From Cryptomeria japonica (taxonomy: Eukaryota; Streptophyta; Pinopsida; Cupressales; Cupressaceae): a stretch of DNA of 64,000 nucleotides. The stretch is taken from contig NC_081413.1 in assembly GCF_030272615.1 (NCBI RefSeq), forward strand, positions 331,075,302 through 331,139,301, written 5' to 3'. The notes under the pieces are model-generated. The model did no database searches, was not told where the DNA came from, and saw only the letters and a list, made by a program, of their open reading frames with translations. This document shows, one piece after another, positions 1 through 12,096 of this stretch (positions are counted from its first letter, which is position 1; every line of letters begins with the position of its first letter). The position numbers and the translations under genes are program-made.

Positions 1-758
1 GAAAAGCAATTAAATTGAATTTAATCATTCTCTAAAATTGGAACTCAAAGCTTTTGAGAAAAGAAGTTCAGTTGCATTGAAAAGACTCTTTTCTTGAATA
101 AATCAAGAAATTGCATAGAATCACCTATTTTCATCTCAAGTGCCTGGAATTAATTGAATTATATCTCTAATGCAAACTCAAACTTATAATATGAATGCAT
201 TTCAATTCAACTATAATTGGAATCTATGTAGTTATTATGCAGTTATAATTGGAATCTATATGGTTAACTGAATCTAATCTCTCAATTATTATAATTATCC
301 TAAATTGTGCTTTTTCTTGATCTCTCTTGTGATTCTCTATAAATTTAGCCTTCATCTCTCATCCAAAACACCCTGGAGATTTATTGTTATTATGCAGTTT
401 TTGCTCTAGAGTCATTGAAGATATTGTGCTTTCTTTTTGAGATTATTGCATCTTAGTTCAATTATGATTGTTTGAATTCATATAGCTTACTATTCATCCA
501 TCTAGCATAATCTTGCATCCATTTAGCTTAATATCGTGCTCATATAGATTAAATCCTTCGTCTTAGTGTAGTCTAGTCACTGGTATTGCTTATACAAATC
601 TGAGAGCAATTTTATACTTGTATCTTTTAGAAGGCAATTAGTCGATTTGTTATGGTTTTATTATTCATGCTTATATCTGTCTAACCATACATGTAATGAC
701 TCAATTGAAGTGTTGTGTCTTGCAGCTTACAAACTTATTCCACTTATTTACACACACA
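1..758 (+). repeat. 5' LTR of element A, left-truncated by the window
   Basis: This is a direct repeat of 12515-13244. It ends in CACACACA just before a primer binding site. A TATA box (TATAAAT) lies at 338-344. It is about 28 bp longer than the same part of the 3' LTR because of a short tandem duplication at about 207-262 (unit containing TATAATTGGAATCTAT). Confidence 0.85.
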
Positions 759-762
759 TTTT

Positions 763-780
763 TGGTGCCCATCGTGGGGC
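763..780 (+). other. Primer binding site of element A
   Basis: TGGTGCCCATCGTGGGGC starts four bases after the LTR end. It has the TGG..GGGGC form of tRNA 3'-end complements in plant gypsy elements, and a tRNA-Lys-type primer is likely. The inverted copy has the same site at 10826-10843. Confidence 0.75.
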
Positions 781-2850
781 AGAAGACTACATCTTTCGGC
801 CTCAGAGACTAACTTTTTCTTATTTTTCAGATTTTCGTCTGTACAGTTGCTGTGAATTATCATATGAGTTTTCCCACTCTACCAAACAACAAATGAAAAA
901 TATCATGAGATCTTGTACGAATTATCGTACGACTCAGTGAGAATCATCATACGGTATTCTATACTTCTGGGTTAAAAGAATATTTCATTCATTGAGTTTT
1001 CTCATTCAATTTTTATTAACACTCACTCTGGCTTGTTGTTCGTTTGTCTAAAAAAACTTTCATAGCCTAATCAGTTTTTGCAGAACACTTGTCGAAGAAT
1101 ATGCTTGTCAAACAAAGAAAATATGACTACTGATTCGTTGTCTTTGCAGGTTGCCTGAGGAGATTCGAGCAAACATTGTGTATCATTAAATTCATTTTTT
1201 AGGCACCTAACTTGCTATCTAGTTAATGAACAAATATGTCTTTCATGTTTTTAGAAAATTCTGAGAGGTAGGAGAGTATGCTCTTGTCTACATAGACAAT
1301 CAGAAATCCAGACCCTTGAGGCTTTTTCCTAAGTTTGAGATTTGTATATCTTTAGCGGGCCTGCCCTCCCGAGGAGCCTTTAAGGCCAAAGCCATTAGGG
1401 TCGATGAGAGGGGAACAACCCAAGTGGGAATGGCTAAACGCCAAGTACTCCAACCCACTATAAAATAAACGTGATTTGATGAAAATCAAGTCAATGACAG
1501 TGCTTGGGAATAGCTCTCCTCTGTACCTTCGGGTATATTAAACCTTGGTTTTCAAGGCTAGGAGACCTCTTAATTGATTTTATACCCTGACGCGCCGAAT
1601 GGATCCCTTACTAGTTCTAATTAAAATTAGAAGCTACCGGGTTCACCTCCGAAAGGGGGGATAATCTTTGTGCAAGAGAGATAGTAACTCTCCCAAGGCA
1701 CTTGCAATATTGTGCCCCCATTAGCGTTTGGAGTCGGCTAATATGGCGTTGAGAATCCATTGTGTGAGACTCAGTGGTCGTATTCTGATTAGCTATTGGG
1801 TGCGTACCTAAGTCAGCAAGCAAAGGTTTTCTTCTCTCACCAATTTCCATAGAGTTAGTGTGTTGTGATTGAAGTCATTATACATATTGTGTGTTTACTG
1901 TGAAACTAAAATTGAAATATTGAAATTGGAGAAAACAATAAACAACTCAGTAGTCGAAACTCTGCCCGTGTCAAAAACTAGTCTATCTTAGTTGTCCAAA
2001 AACTCAGTCCATCTCAAAACTAGTCGTCATCAGTCATTAAAAACTTGCTCTGTTAGAAATTTTATCTCTGGTAAACTATCGTACGAGTTTTCTGATTTAT
2101 CATCTAGGTCCTTATTTTGTGTCGTATGAGTCTTCTGATTTATTGTCTGGATCCTTATTCTGTGTCGTATGAAATTTTATCAAGTCTAACAGTTTTTTGT
2201 TTGAGCCTCAACTCTGTGTCATACGAAACCTGATAAATTATCATCTTGTTTAGGGAATTATCATCTTATCTCTGATTTTGTGTCGTATGAAACACCATTA
2301 CATTCATCAGTTTGTCGTCTAAGGTATACCCATCTGTCGTACGAACATAGTCAACAACTCGTATGAAATTCTATTTTTGTCATCTTGAAGCTATTAAACT
2401 CTCGTATGGTCCTGTAAAACCTGTCATATGAATCTTTGATTTTGTCAGTCCAAAACAATCAAACTTGCCTAAAACAATCTACAACGAGCATAAAATTGGT
2501 TATCATCATTCTGAGCATAAACAAATCTAAACAGTGCACTTCTGTCGTGGTGTTGCACGATTTTGTCAATCATCTTTTAGCTAGTTCAATCAAACATTAA
2601 TCAAATTTAAGTCACTTAGATAACGTCTTACATAGGATAGATCATTCCTGAAACCAGAGTGAGTCTTAGTCACTTCTCTTAAATCAAACTAGGTAACTTA
2701 GATAAACATCTTACACAGGATAGATCTTTCTTGAAACCAGACTAAATCTTAGTTGCTTCTCTCAATTGGTACATTAAATGAGCAACTAGCTGCAAATTTG
2801 ATCTTGACTTCTGCATCACAAACAACTTTAGGTCACATCAGTCAATATAA
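781..2850 (+). other. Long 5' leader of element A with TCGTAYGA motif repeats
   Basis: About 2.1 kb of noncoding leader between PBS and gag start. Its middle part (about 1340-1860) is richer in G+C and is conserved in the inverted copy at about 9760-10270. It is also recognisable in the leader of element D. Outside that block the motif TCGTACGA or TCGTATGA recurs, for example at 915-935, 2085, 2120, 2163, 2281, 2336, 2362 and 2404. No ORF here looks coding. Confidence 0.7.
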
Positions 2851-4585
2851 ATGTTTGTTCAAACCAGAAGCTCTTCTAAAAATTCTGACAAGAGTAAGAA
2901 GCCCATGGCTACCTTGGCTCAACAAATTCAAGATCTCAAGAAATAAATATATGACAGTCAAGCACAACCAAAAGATTCAATGACCCCTCTTGAGATAAAA
3001 ATTCATTAAGAACGCTAGACTTCAAGAAATGCTAAAACAATTACATAAGATGGAACAAAAAGTAATTGAAAATCAAAAGTCAAATCTCATACAAGATCAC
3101 AAGACACCTTCGCCAAGACAAAAAGACATATATCCCCTAGATAGACAATTTACACCTTTGGGGCAATCTATTGAGTCGACTTTGAGAGAGCTTCTTGAGC
3201 ATTATCTTATCATATTGCCTAAAAAGACCACATGGGAATGTGACTTTTTGAGTAAGTATTGTGCATATGATAGACAAAATGAACATAATACTTCACATTG
3301 CCTACAATTAAAACAAAAGATTCAAGATCTCATTGATAATGATGTCATTGAAATTGAAGATCCTAATGACTCACCTAAATAAAAAGAAGGAACTATTTCC
3401 AGGCATGATCAAAATGATGAACCTGTGTCTAGCAATGGCCCACATGTAGCCTCCATTTCTTGCTTGATGCCTCCATCTCCCAAGGCTTCTCAACAACAAT
3501 TCATATCATATCCCTCAAATAATGAGCCTAATGATGAAATTTTTCATGTTGACCCTCAAGGGCTATCTCAAGGGCCGTCCCATCCAATGGTTGAAAAAGA
3601 TCCTACCTCCCTAGAATCCCATGAGCATCCCATTATACCTTTCCATTTCTTCCAAGATGATCCCCTTCCATCTCAAGAGAAAAGAATACTTCCTAAGCAA
3701 GATCATGATGCCTCTTCTACCTTTTCAAATGAACCTATTCAAAATGAAGAGTCAAATACTCTATCCAATGGTCCTCTTCCATGTCAAGATCAAAGTATGC
3801 CTTCATCTCCTTATCATAATCCTCCACATTCACCTCAAGGATCCATCATGCCTACAAAGCCCTCTCATGATCCTACAAGTCAAAAAATTTATAAACGTAA
3901 AGGGGTAGACCTTCAAAAGCAAGAACACATCCATGTTAAAGAAACTATTAAGGGTCATGGCCTTAGGGACATTCCTCAAGATGGTGGTATCCCTACTAAA
4001 CCAAAATCCAGGTACACACCTTCCCCTTCATCTCTTCCATCCATTTTAGAACCCTATATCCCTCCATCCCTTGTACAGGATCAACAAAGGCGTACATATT
4101 CACGTATCTTCCATCCATCTAGAAAGACACAAAGGATCATTGAGAAAAATAAAGAAAAATCAAAATATATATGGGTTCCTAAGGCATTGGTAGAAGTAAT
4201 GCGTTCCAAGAAACTATAAAAGCATGAAAAATTAAAAACCATGTGGATCCCTAAGCGTCTCCTTGAAGAGCAACAATCTAAAGAAAAACACAAATCAACA
4301 ACCAAGATTGTTGTTCCTTCATCCAAACCTTCCAAATCTATTCTTCTATCATCTCCTTCATCTATTTTGGATCTTTATGCCCCAAAATCCCTGGTTGTTC
4401 CTCCATCCAAATCTCAAAATCTAAGATCCACTTTTCCTCCATCAATCCACTATCCCTCAAGATGTGTGCCAATGGTGATACCACAAATGTTTCCATTCAC
4501 TCATGCACCAAACTTTCAATATTTGATCCATTATCCAACACCTCTTTTTCATCCTTCCATACCCCTTATCCAATCCTTTGCATAA
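2851..4585 (+). pseudogene. Decayed and internally deleted gag of element A
   Basis: The start at 2851 reads MFVQTRSSSKNSDKSKK, followed by MATLAQQIQDLKK, and then hits stops. From 3029 another frame continues to 4583 with stops at about 3380 and 4217. Residues YCAYDRQNEHNTSHC followed by LKQKIQDLIDNDVIEI match the cysteine/histidine region of element D gag (YCEFHKSKGHKTGNC, IQDLIDRGDIEI). One Cys-His spacing is altered. Only about 60 codons separate the N-terminus from this region, against several hundred in D, so the capsid part is largely missing. The tail (3425-4583) is rich in Pro, Ser and Gln. Structural nucleocapsid protein is the family role; this copy is not functional. Confidence 0.7.
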
Positions 4586-7440
4586 GACTTTACCCTGGTT
4601 TCATCAAAAAATCCAAAAAACTAAGAAAATCAACATGGGAGATGCTGGAAATGTACACTTAGCTGAGTCCTTCTTGGAAACCCATCTTTATGTTGGACCA
4701 GTGAACTACCTACACAAAACTCCCTGATCCTATGAACAACATGCACCTTTAACGATATTTTATCTAAGGGCTGGGTTAGTTCAGGTTTTGCTTTCTGCAC
4801 TGCATATCATTTTCTTAAAAGCACTGCATCACATATAGTTTCTTTTTGAAATGCATCTCATTCATACAATTTCTGCATTTGCATATAGCACCATTAATAA
4901 AACAAGGCAATTGTCCAAGTTTATCATCTATTTGCATTCAAGGCAAATAAGGGTTGTCTCCTTTCTTAGATATTCAGACATTAAGTCCTTGAGATCATAA
5001 GGTCATTCATTTTCAACATTACCCTGTGACGATGCTTTACTTATGGTTGGGCAGTGATTTCACTATTTGAGACTTGTTAGCCCAAAATCTATCAATTTCT
5101 ATAACTCAACCACATTAATAAAATCTCTAATTCATTCTAGACACCTAGTTGATCATATGACTAGTGAAAAATCTAAAATTCTACTTCAGCGTCATTGTAA
5201 TTGTCACACCCAAGTAGGTTTCATTACTTACAAGTCAAGGCAAAAAAATAAAAAAGAAAAAAGAAAAGTGTTATGACAAATATTCATCTCAAGGAAAAAG
5301 ATCAATGATATATAACTGAAATATCACGCATACAAGTGCGACAAAAATATTGACTATGGGAACATGCAAGTAACTCCATCAGGGCTATGGACACCTACTG
5401 GCAATGGAGCAATATTCAATAAATTACGGTCTATAACCTCATTGGAGCTCTAAAAGCTTGTTGGCAACGAGGCTCTATTCAGGATGCTTTTGAAGTTAGA
5501 ATAATCCATGTAGCTAGTCATATAGGATGCTAAGGATCTTTGTGAACAGAAGAGTAGGAATTAACTCATTTGCACTCACATGGGAAAAAGAAGATCAAAG
5601 TTTCAAGAACCAATGGGGAAGTTTTTTGCGTCTCCATTTGTAAATCCTAGTCACTAAGTATGTTAATTTGGATGTTCCAAGGGACTTTAAGGATCGATTG
5701 ACTGCTTATCTGTGAAATGTTTTGTACCTCCAATTCAATTGGTGTATTACAATGTGCTAAACAAACACGGTCATCCTTGTTCAAATAGGAAATGCATCTT
5801 CATCATGCATATTGCATTAACATAGGTCATATCAAAAAATCATTGTCTCCATATGCATTCTACAGATCATCATGTCATATAGGTCTGCATACTAGGGGCA
5901 TAGCTGAGAAAATTCTTAAAAAAATCATAAAAATCATAAAATGTCTTGAAAAAAAAATCCTAAAAATCAAAAACTCGCAAAATCAACAAATGACAATCAA
6001 AGCAAGAAAGCATAGACCATCCTTCAAACCAAATCAACCACAAAAAAACTCTCAAAGTCTGCAATCAAACTTATTGCATGTCTTGTTAATTAATCTATCA
6101 AACTCTATCAAAAATCAACATGTCTTATACAAGGAAGGGTACACTCAAAACCAGACAGATCGGTCTTATACGGGGTACTTACTCTTTGAAACCAGACATT
6201 CCTATCAATGATCAAATCAAAACAATGACATAGATCAGTATGGCTGTTGGATTTTGTCCAAGTTGGTCCTATCTCTTGTACTGAAATGTTGCATCTTTGC
6301 TTTATCTTTTAGTCACTTTTGTGACATCCTAGTTCTTTTGAAATCCTCATGGCTTAAATCTGATCAATGTCCTAGTCTTAGGGTAATTGACTGAGCAATT
6401 TATGTGTCCTAAGTAGTATCAACCAAATCATCATTCTATTAGTGATAACTGGTCGTCCAATCTAAGTCAGTCACCTGTCTCCTCACTACTAAAGAGTTTT
6501 ATCACTGAGTACACAAGCAAAACAACATTACTGAAAACAATCACTAAACAGTTTGAGATATGCATGAAATTTTTCCTTCTGTGTTGTTTTTTATATTGGT
6601 TCTCAATCATTATTCCTTTGAGTAACTCGAGGAAGTCTATCTTGACTAAGAGGAGCAAGGATTGGGGGCATAATATTTTCTTTATTTTATGCTTGTAGGA
6701 ATTATTTCAATGATCTGGAAACATCTAATTAGCTGGGTGTCTCTGATAAGAGCCTTCACATCAAGGTGAAATCGCCACACATACCTCTACTTCGCTTATT
6801 TGTATGCTATAGGGAGGTTGGCATCATTTATTTGTCTATTTTGAGCGAAATTCTTTAAATATGTAATCTGGATGCATGCGTAATCTGCCCAAGGATATGA
6901 ACGAAAAAAGGGTCATTGTGGACAAGATAATTAATATTACACATGAAAAGGAAGGAACTCTATTATTCCTGCTATGTTTGTAAATGCTTAGTGATGAATA
7001 TTAAGCATTCCAAATCGAGGGACTAGTTTAAGTTGCATTCATTCTGCATTTTCTGCATTTTGAGTGATTTCTGCATGATAACAATGATCTTTTTATCTTT
7101 TGAATGAGAGTTTGAAGTATCATCATTTAAAATCTAAGTGGTCTATGTTTCGTCATTTCTCCGGTTGAGTACTTGTGTATTGATATGTTACCTGCATACA
7201 TACGCATCTTATATAGATTCATACATTCATTGCATTCATATTATTGCATATAAAAAAATAAACAATTTGCATTACTCATTACTCATTTTCATCATTTATT
7301 TGCATATGAAAAGAAAAAAAAACAAACATTCATATTCATTTGCATTACATACATCCATACTGAAAAGATATGCATACATATAGAATAAAGCATATAGAAA
7401 AACATCTCATAAATCAATTGACACAAGTACAATGAAATTA
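4586..7440. other. Gene-poor interior of element A
   Basis: No convincing coding sequence is visible on either strand, and no RT, RNase H or integrase motif. Two diverged copies of a segment may be present. The pattern TTGTAAATnCTnAGT, then TTCCAA and GGGACT, occurs at about 5640-5690 and again at 6980-7025. A purine-rich GGATTGGGGGCATA at about 6660 resembles a polypurine tract. The part at 7020-7400 is rich in TGCAT and CATA, like 34850-35010 next to the ORF of element D. Confidence 0.45.
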
Positions 7441-7580
7441 AATCAAGATCTCGTATATATAATCATCAATATCTCGGAGTACAAGTGATATAGCTGTCAC
7501 ATACAATCTCCCATGGAAGAAAGAATCATATGGGCTACAAAAAATGGGGTATCTAACAAAATATAAGAGCTATAAGAAAT
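7440..7580 (-). other. Conserved 3' flank of the antisense coiled-coil ORF
   Basis: Read on the minus strand, this segment contains TTTTGTAGCCCATATGATT (7524-7544) and TGATTATATATACGAGAT (7449-7467). The same two blocks, in the same order and orientation relative to the ORF, follow the ORF of element D at 34773-34790 and 34818-34834. This indicates a shared ORF plus 3' UTR unit. Confidence 0.6.
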
Positions 7581-8620
7581 CTAGCTCTCTGCCTCTCCCT
7601 CATCGCTAGGTGGTGGAGGAGGTGGAGCCTGCTAACCGGCATCCTGTCTCGGTGCCCAAGCTCCCTTAGATCATGCCATGTACTGAGAGTAGGGGACAAC
7701 CTACTGCGCTACAGGAACTACTATGCTATACGCTGCCACATAATATGGTGCCCGACTGGTTTGGTGTAAAACCTCTCGTTGAAGAGTGTCACGCTCTGCC
7801 CTAACCTCAGCCAACTATCGATCGCGCTTTGCTTTGAGCTCCACCAGCTGTCGGTCTCGCTCTGCCCTCATCTCTGTGACCTGATGATCACACTCTGCTC
7901 TGAGCTCTGCCAATTGTCGGTCCCGCTCTACAAGTTGTGTCTGAGCCACTATCAACTATGACTGCAGACCTGCTAATCTTGCTCTCACCGATCGTGCTAC
8001 ATCAATTGCCCCATGATCCCTCATAAGCTCTCCACCTCCATCTCCACCCTACTCATCCCTCCTCTATCATACCTATCTAGGAGCTACTCACTCCTCCTCT
8101 CCTCCACCCTCCATTGTCCTAACACTACTCCTCCTCACACCAACAACTCCTAGAGATCTGCCCTCTCCTCTCTGTTGTTGTCTCCCCCCCATTGGTACTC
8201 TATTGTTGTTCGCACTAGGATCACCACGAGCCTGCCTAGGAGCTTCTTCTCTCTATTCCTATCCCTGTCTCTCTCCCTATGCCTATGTAGGGGCATCATC
8301 CTCAATCTCCTCTATGAGAGGCACCTGCTCAGCTGGATCTATAAACCTAGGGAATGGATGCTGCTGGAACCAATCCCTGTACTGGGGTAGTACCCCTGCA
8401 TCTACAATGTCATCCAAATAATCCAACCGAAGTCATTGTAACCCTGTCAGTGCTTGCATGCTCAATGCATAAGACAACCTAGGGGCCCATCCTCGTCTCT
8501 CCTCGTTTGCATAATGAGCTTAGGTGATAAACTCCTATAAAATGGGTTGTCTTGATATGAGAAGGGTTGTCCTTTGCCTTTGGCTTCTTTCTTGCGAGAA
8601 CTCCTGGTTTGAGTAAGCAT
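7581..8620 (-). pseudogene. Decayed coiled-coil ORF, antisense to element A gag
   Basis: The minus-strand start at 8620 reads MLTQTRSSRKKEAKGKG, alike in its first codons to the gag start of the plus copy (MFVQTRSSSKNSDK). After frame changes a coherent reading appears, including YLDDIVDAGVLPQYRDWFQ. Then come 11-residue repeats of the type RAERDRQLAEL (about 7779-7961) that should form a coiled coil. A short PPPPPPSDEGEAES tail ends at a TAG at 7581-7583. Several stops and at least one frameshift interrupt it. The function is unknown. The same kind of ORF (coiled coil, proline-rich tail) lies at 34050-34709 in element D. An unknown Gag-associated or accessory protein is possible. Confidence 0.55.
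7779..7961 (-). repeat. 33-bp tandem repeats encoding an 11-residue coiled-coil unit
   Basis: About five units translate on minus as (R)AERDRQLxEL-like repeats with charged and hydrophobic positions in register. The period is 33 bp, and substitutions between units mostly keep the pattern. Confidence 0.65.
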
Positions 8621-10825
8621 TTTTATGGATTAATGTGACCTAAAGATGTTTGTGATATAGAGGTCAAGATCAATTTTAGAGCTAGTTGTTCGGTTAACGT
8701 ATTGCTTGAGAGAAACAATTGAGATTTTAGTCTGGTTTCAGGAAATATCTATCTTGTATAAGATGTCTATCTAAGTTGATTCTAAGAGTAGTGTAAGATT
8801 CAGTCTGGTTTCAGGAACGATCTATCCTGTGTAAGACGTTATCTAAGTGACTTAGGTTTGATAGGTAGTTGATTGAACTAGCTGAAAGATGATCGACCAA
8901 ATCATGCAACACAAATGGTAGAGGTACACTGTCTTAATCTATTTATGCTTAGGATAATGATAACCAGTATTATGTTCGTTGTAGACTATTTTTAGGCAAG
9001 TTTGACTATTCTATTCTGATAGAACCAGAGACTTGTACGATAGGATTTTCTGAACCGGACGATAATTTAGCAGATATAGGACGATGGCAATTTTGTTTCG
9101 TACAAGTTGTTGTCTTGTACCTTACGACAGATGCATATGTGTAGGACAACAAAAGAATCAATGTAGTTATGTTTCGTACGACACAGAATTTAGCTTCACA
9201 TGATAGATGAAAAGACTCATACGACATAGGATCTGGTGCAGGATGACAAATCAAAAGACTCATACGATATAGGATTTGGTGCAGGACGACAATTTACTAG
9301 ACTCGTACGATTGTTCACAAAGCAGAGACTAAAAATTCTGAGTTTTTTTCGATTGTTGAGTATGACAACTGAGTATGACCAATTCTGAGATGGACTGAAT
9401 TTGGACCAGGATAGACTAGTTTTGGATAGAATTTTGACTTAGGATGGACAAGTTCTGACATGGACAAAGTTTCGACTTAGGATGGACTAGTTCTGATGCG
9501 GACAAAGTTTCGACTTAAGATGGACAAGTTCTAACATGGACAGAGTTTTGACTTAGGATGGACTAGTTCTGATACAAATAGAGTTTTGACTTAGGATGGA
9601 CTAGTTCTGACACAGACAGAGTTTCTAATCACTGAGTTGTTTCTCGTCTTCTCCAATTTTGGTAGTTTAGTTTTTGTTTCAAGGACGAAAACACAGAAGA
9701 CACGTAGTATAAATAGTAACTCCAATCACAACATGCAAACCCTAAGGAATTTGGTGAGAGAAGAAAACCTTTGCTTGTAGACTCAAGTACACACCCAATA
9801 GCTAATCAAAATACGGACGTTGAGTCTCACACAATGGATTCTCAACGGTGTATTATCCGACTCCAAATGCTAATGGGGGCACGAAATGACAAGTATCTTG
9901 GAAGAGTTACTATCTCTCTTGCATAAAGATTATCCCCCCTTTCGGAGGTGAACCGGGTAGCTTCTAATTTTTAATTGGAACTAGTAAGGGATCCATTTGA
10001 CGCGTCGAGGTATAAACTCAATTAAGAGGTCTCCCAGCCTTGAAAACCAAGGTTTAATATACTTGAAGGTACAGAGGAGAGCTATTCCCGAGCACTATCG
10101 TTGACTTGATTTTCATCAAATCACGTTTATTTTATAGTGGGTTGGAGTACTTGGTGTTTAGTCGTTCCCACTTAGGTTGTTCCCCTCACATCGGTCGTAA
10201 CAGATTTAAGAGTTTTTCAACCCCTCGGGAGGGCAGGGCTGCTAAAGATGTACAAATCTCAAACAAAGAAAAATCCTCAAGGGTCTGGATTTCTGATTGT
10301 CTAGAAAAAGACAAGAGCATACTCTCCTACCTCTCAGAATTTTCTAAAAACATGAAAGACAGATTTGTTCATTAACCAGATAGCAAGTTAGGTGCCTAAA
10401 AATAAATTTAAAGAATACACGATGTTTGGTCGATTCTTTCAGGCAACCTGCAAAGACAATGAATCAGTAGTCATATTGTCTTTGTGCGACAAGCATTCTG
10501 CAAAAAACTGATTAGGCTGTGAAAAAAATTCTGAGATAGACAGATAAATAGTCAGGATCAGTGGTCAGAATAATCAATTTGAATCTGAAAACCAAAATCA
10601 TGAAATTTGCCTTTTTTAACCAGAAAACACAGAGTCGTACGATACAGGATTCCCTCTCGTATGATATAGGATTCCTGCTCGTACGATACTTGTAGTTTGT
10701 TGTTTCAGCCTGTGAAAATTGTCATACAAGATGTACGGACGAAAATCCGAAAAATCTGAAATCTGGAAAAAAAAAAAAAAAAAAAAAAAGTAGTCAGTCT
10801 TGGAGGCCGAAAAATGTAGTCTTCT
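8621..10825 (-). repeat. Inverted copy of the element A leader
   Basis: Reverse complement of 781-2850 with scattered differences. The G+C-rich block is at about 9760-10270 and the TCGTAYGA-type motifs are at 9030-9330 and 10634-10690. A run of 23 A occupies 10767-10789. The left and right arms together form a large inverted repeat (1 to about 2910 against about 8580-11615). Confidence 0.8.
9435..9625. repeat. About 39-bp tandem repeat inside the inverted leader
   Basis: Roughly five copies of a unit containing GACTTAGGATGGACTAGTT, then CTGACA-GGACA-AGTTT. The corresponding place in the left arm (about 1940-2030) has only about two related units, so the array expanded after the two copies separated. 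Confidence 0.65.
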
Positions 10826-10843
10826 GCCCCACAGTGGGCACCA
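10826..10843 (-). other. Primer binding site of the inverted element A copy
   Basis: On the minus strand it reads TGGTGCCCACTGTGGGGC, four bases after the LTR end, matching 763-780 with small differences. Confidence 0.7.
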
Positions 10844-10847
10844 GAGA

Positions 10848-12029
10848 TGTGTGTGTGAAAAAATGTCTGTAGTTGTAAGCACAACACTTCAATTAAGTCA
10901 TTATATGTATGGTTAGTAAATAAATAATCAATAAATAATAAACCATAACAAAGCAACTAATTTCCTTCTAAAAGATGCGAGTATAAGATTGCTCTCAGAT
11001 TTTTATAAGCAATACCAGTGACTAGACTACACCAAGATGAAGGATTTAATCTATATGATATTTAACTATATGGATGCAAAATGGATGAATAATTCAAGCA
11101 ATAACGAATTCAAACAATATGGATTCAAGCAATATGGATTCAAGCAATAATGATTCAAGCAATATGGATGCAAATAATCTAAAAAAAGCACAATGATCTT
11201 CAATGACTCCAGAGCAAAATTAGTGTGATAATAATCTCCAAGCATGTTCTCAAAAATCTATGGGGTGAATTGGAATGAGAGTTGAAGGCTGAATTTATAG
11301 ACAATTACAAAAAAAGCTCAATTTAGGATTAATTGAAAATAATTGAGAAATCAGGTTCACTTAACCTTGAGATAGATTCCAATTATAGTTTAATTGAAAT
11401 GCATTTAAATTAGAAGTTCATGTTGCATTGGAAATAAGGTTTAATTAATTCCATGCATTTGTGATAAAAATAGATAATTCCATGATTCCATGCATATATT
11501 TGATTTATTAAAAAAAAAAAAAAAGGTCTTTTCAATGCAACTGAACTTCTTTTTCAAAAAAGCTTTGAGTTCTATTTTTAGAGAATAATTCAATAATTCA
11601 ATTTAATTGCTTTTCTGATTTCAAGTTCTAAATTTAGAAAAAGAAATAATATCTCAAATTTGATTTCTCTCTCAATTCAATTCTTTTTGTTTAATTTCAA
11701 TTCAACTCTTGCTTTGTAATTAATTCCTCTTTTGTAATAAATTAATTCCTTTTGCATGATTAAATGCCAACTTTATTAATTAATTAAATATGCAAGGATA
11801 TTTAATAAATTATAATAGGATAATTGATCAAAATGATATTCTTGGAAATGATTCAATTAATTAAATGAATATTTAATTAATATTGAGTAATTGATTTTCC
11901 ATATGATTTTTGATGATTAAAGAATTAATAATGTGCTCAAGATTGATTTAATTGTCTTTGGTTAGGACCTTGGTGATGTTGTCGAGATTAGGGGCCCATT
12001 GTTTAGATGACCATTTTTAGGGTATTACA
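10848..12029 (-). repeat. Element A LTR in inverted orientation
   Basis: On minus it starts TGTAATACCC at 12029 and ends in CACACACA at 10848, about 1182 bp. It is homologous throughout to 12097-13244. The TATA box is at 11293-11300. It stands head to head with the 3' LTR across a 67-bp spacer. Confidence 0.85.
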
Positions 12030-12083
12030 TCTCCTACACATCAACATATTCTTTGAACCAACGCGCTGCTCGCACATTAATTC

Positions 12084-12096
12084 AAAGAGGGGCAAA
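12084..12096 (+). other. Polypurine tract of element A
   Basis: AAAGAGGGGCAAA directly precedes the TG of the 3' LTR, the expected place for the plus-strand primer. It sits inside the 67-bp spacer (12030-12096), which therefore is the true 3' end of the plus element interior. Confidence 0.75.

Noticed and set aside
8175-8421. Two plus-strand ORFs rich in Leu/Ser/Cys
   Set aside because: Shadows of the minus-strand coiled-coil ORF. The minus frame shows the coherent protein pattern.
10767-10789. Run of 23 A as a possible poly(A) tail of a LINE or processed pseudogene
   Set aside because: It lies within the inverted leader next to the primer binding site, with homologous leader sequence on both sides. 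It is a homopolymer expansion.
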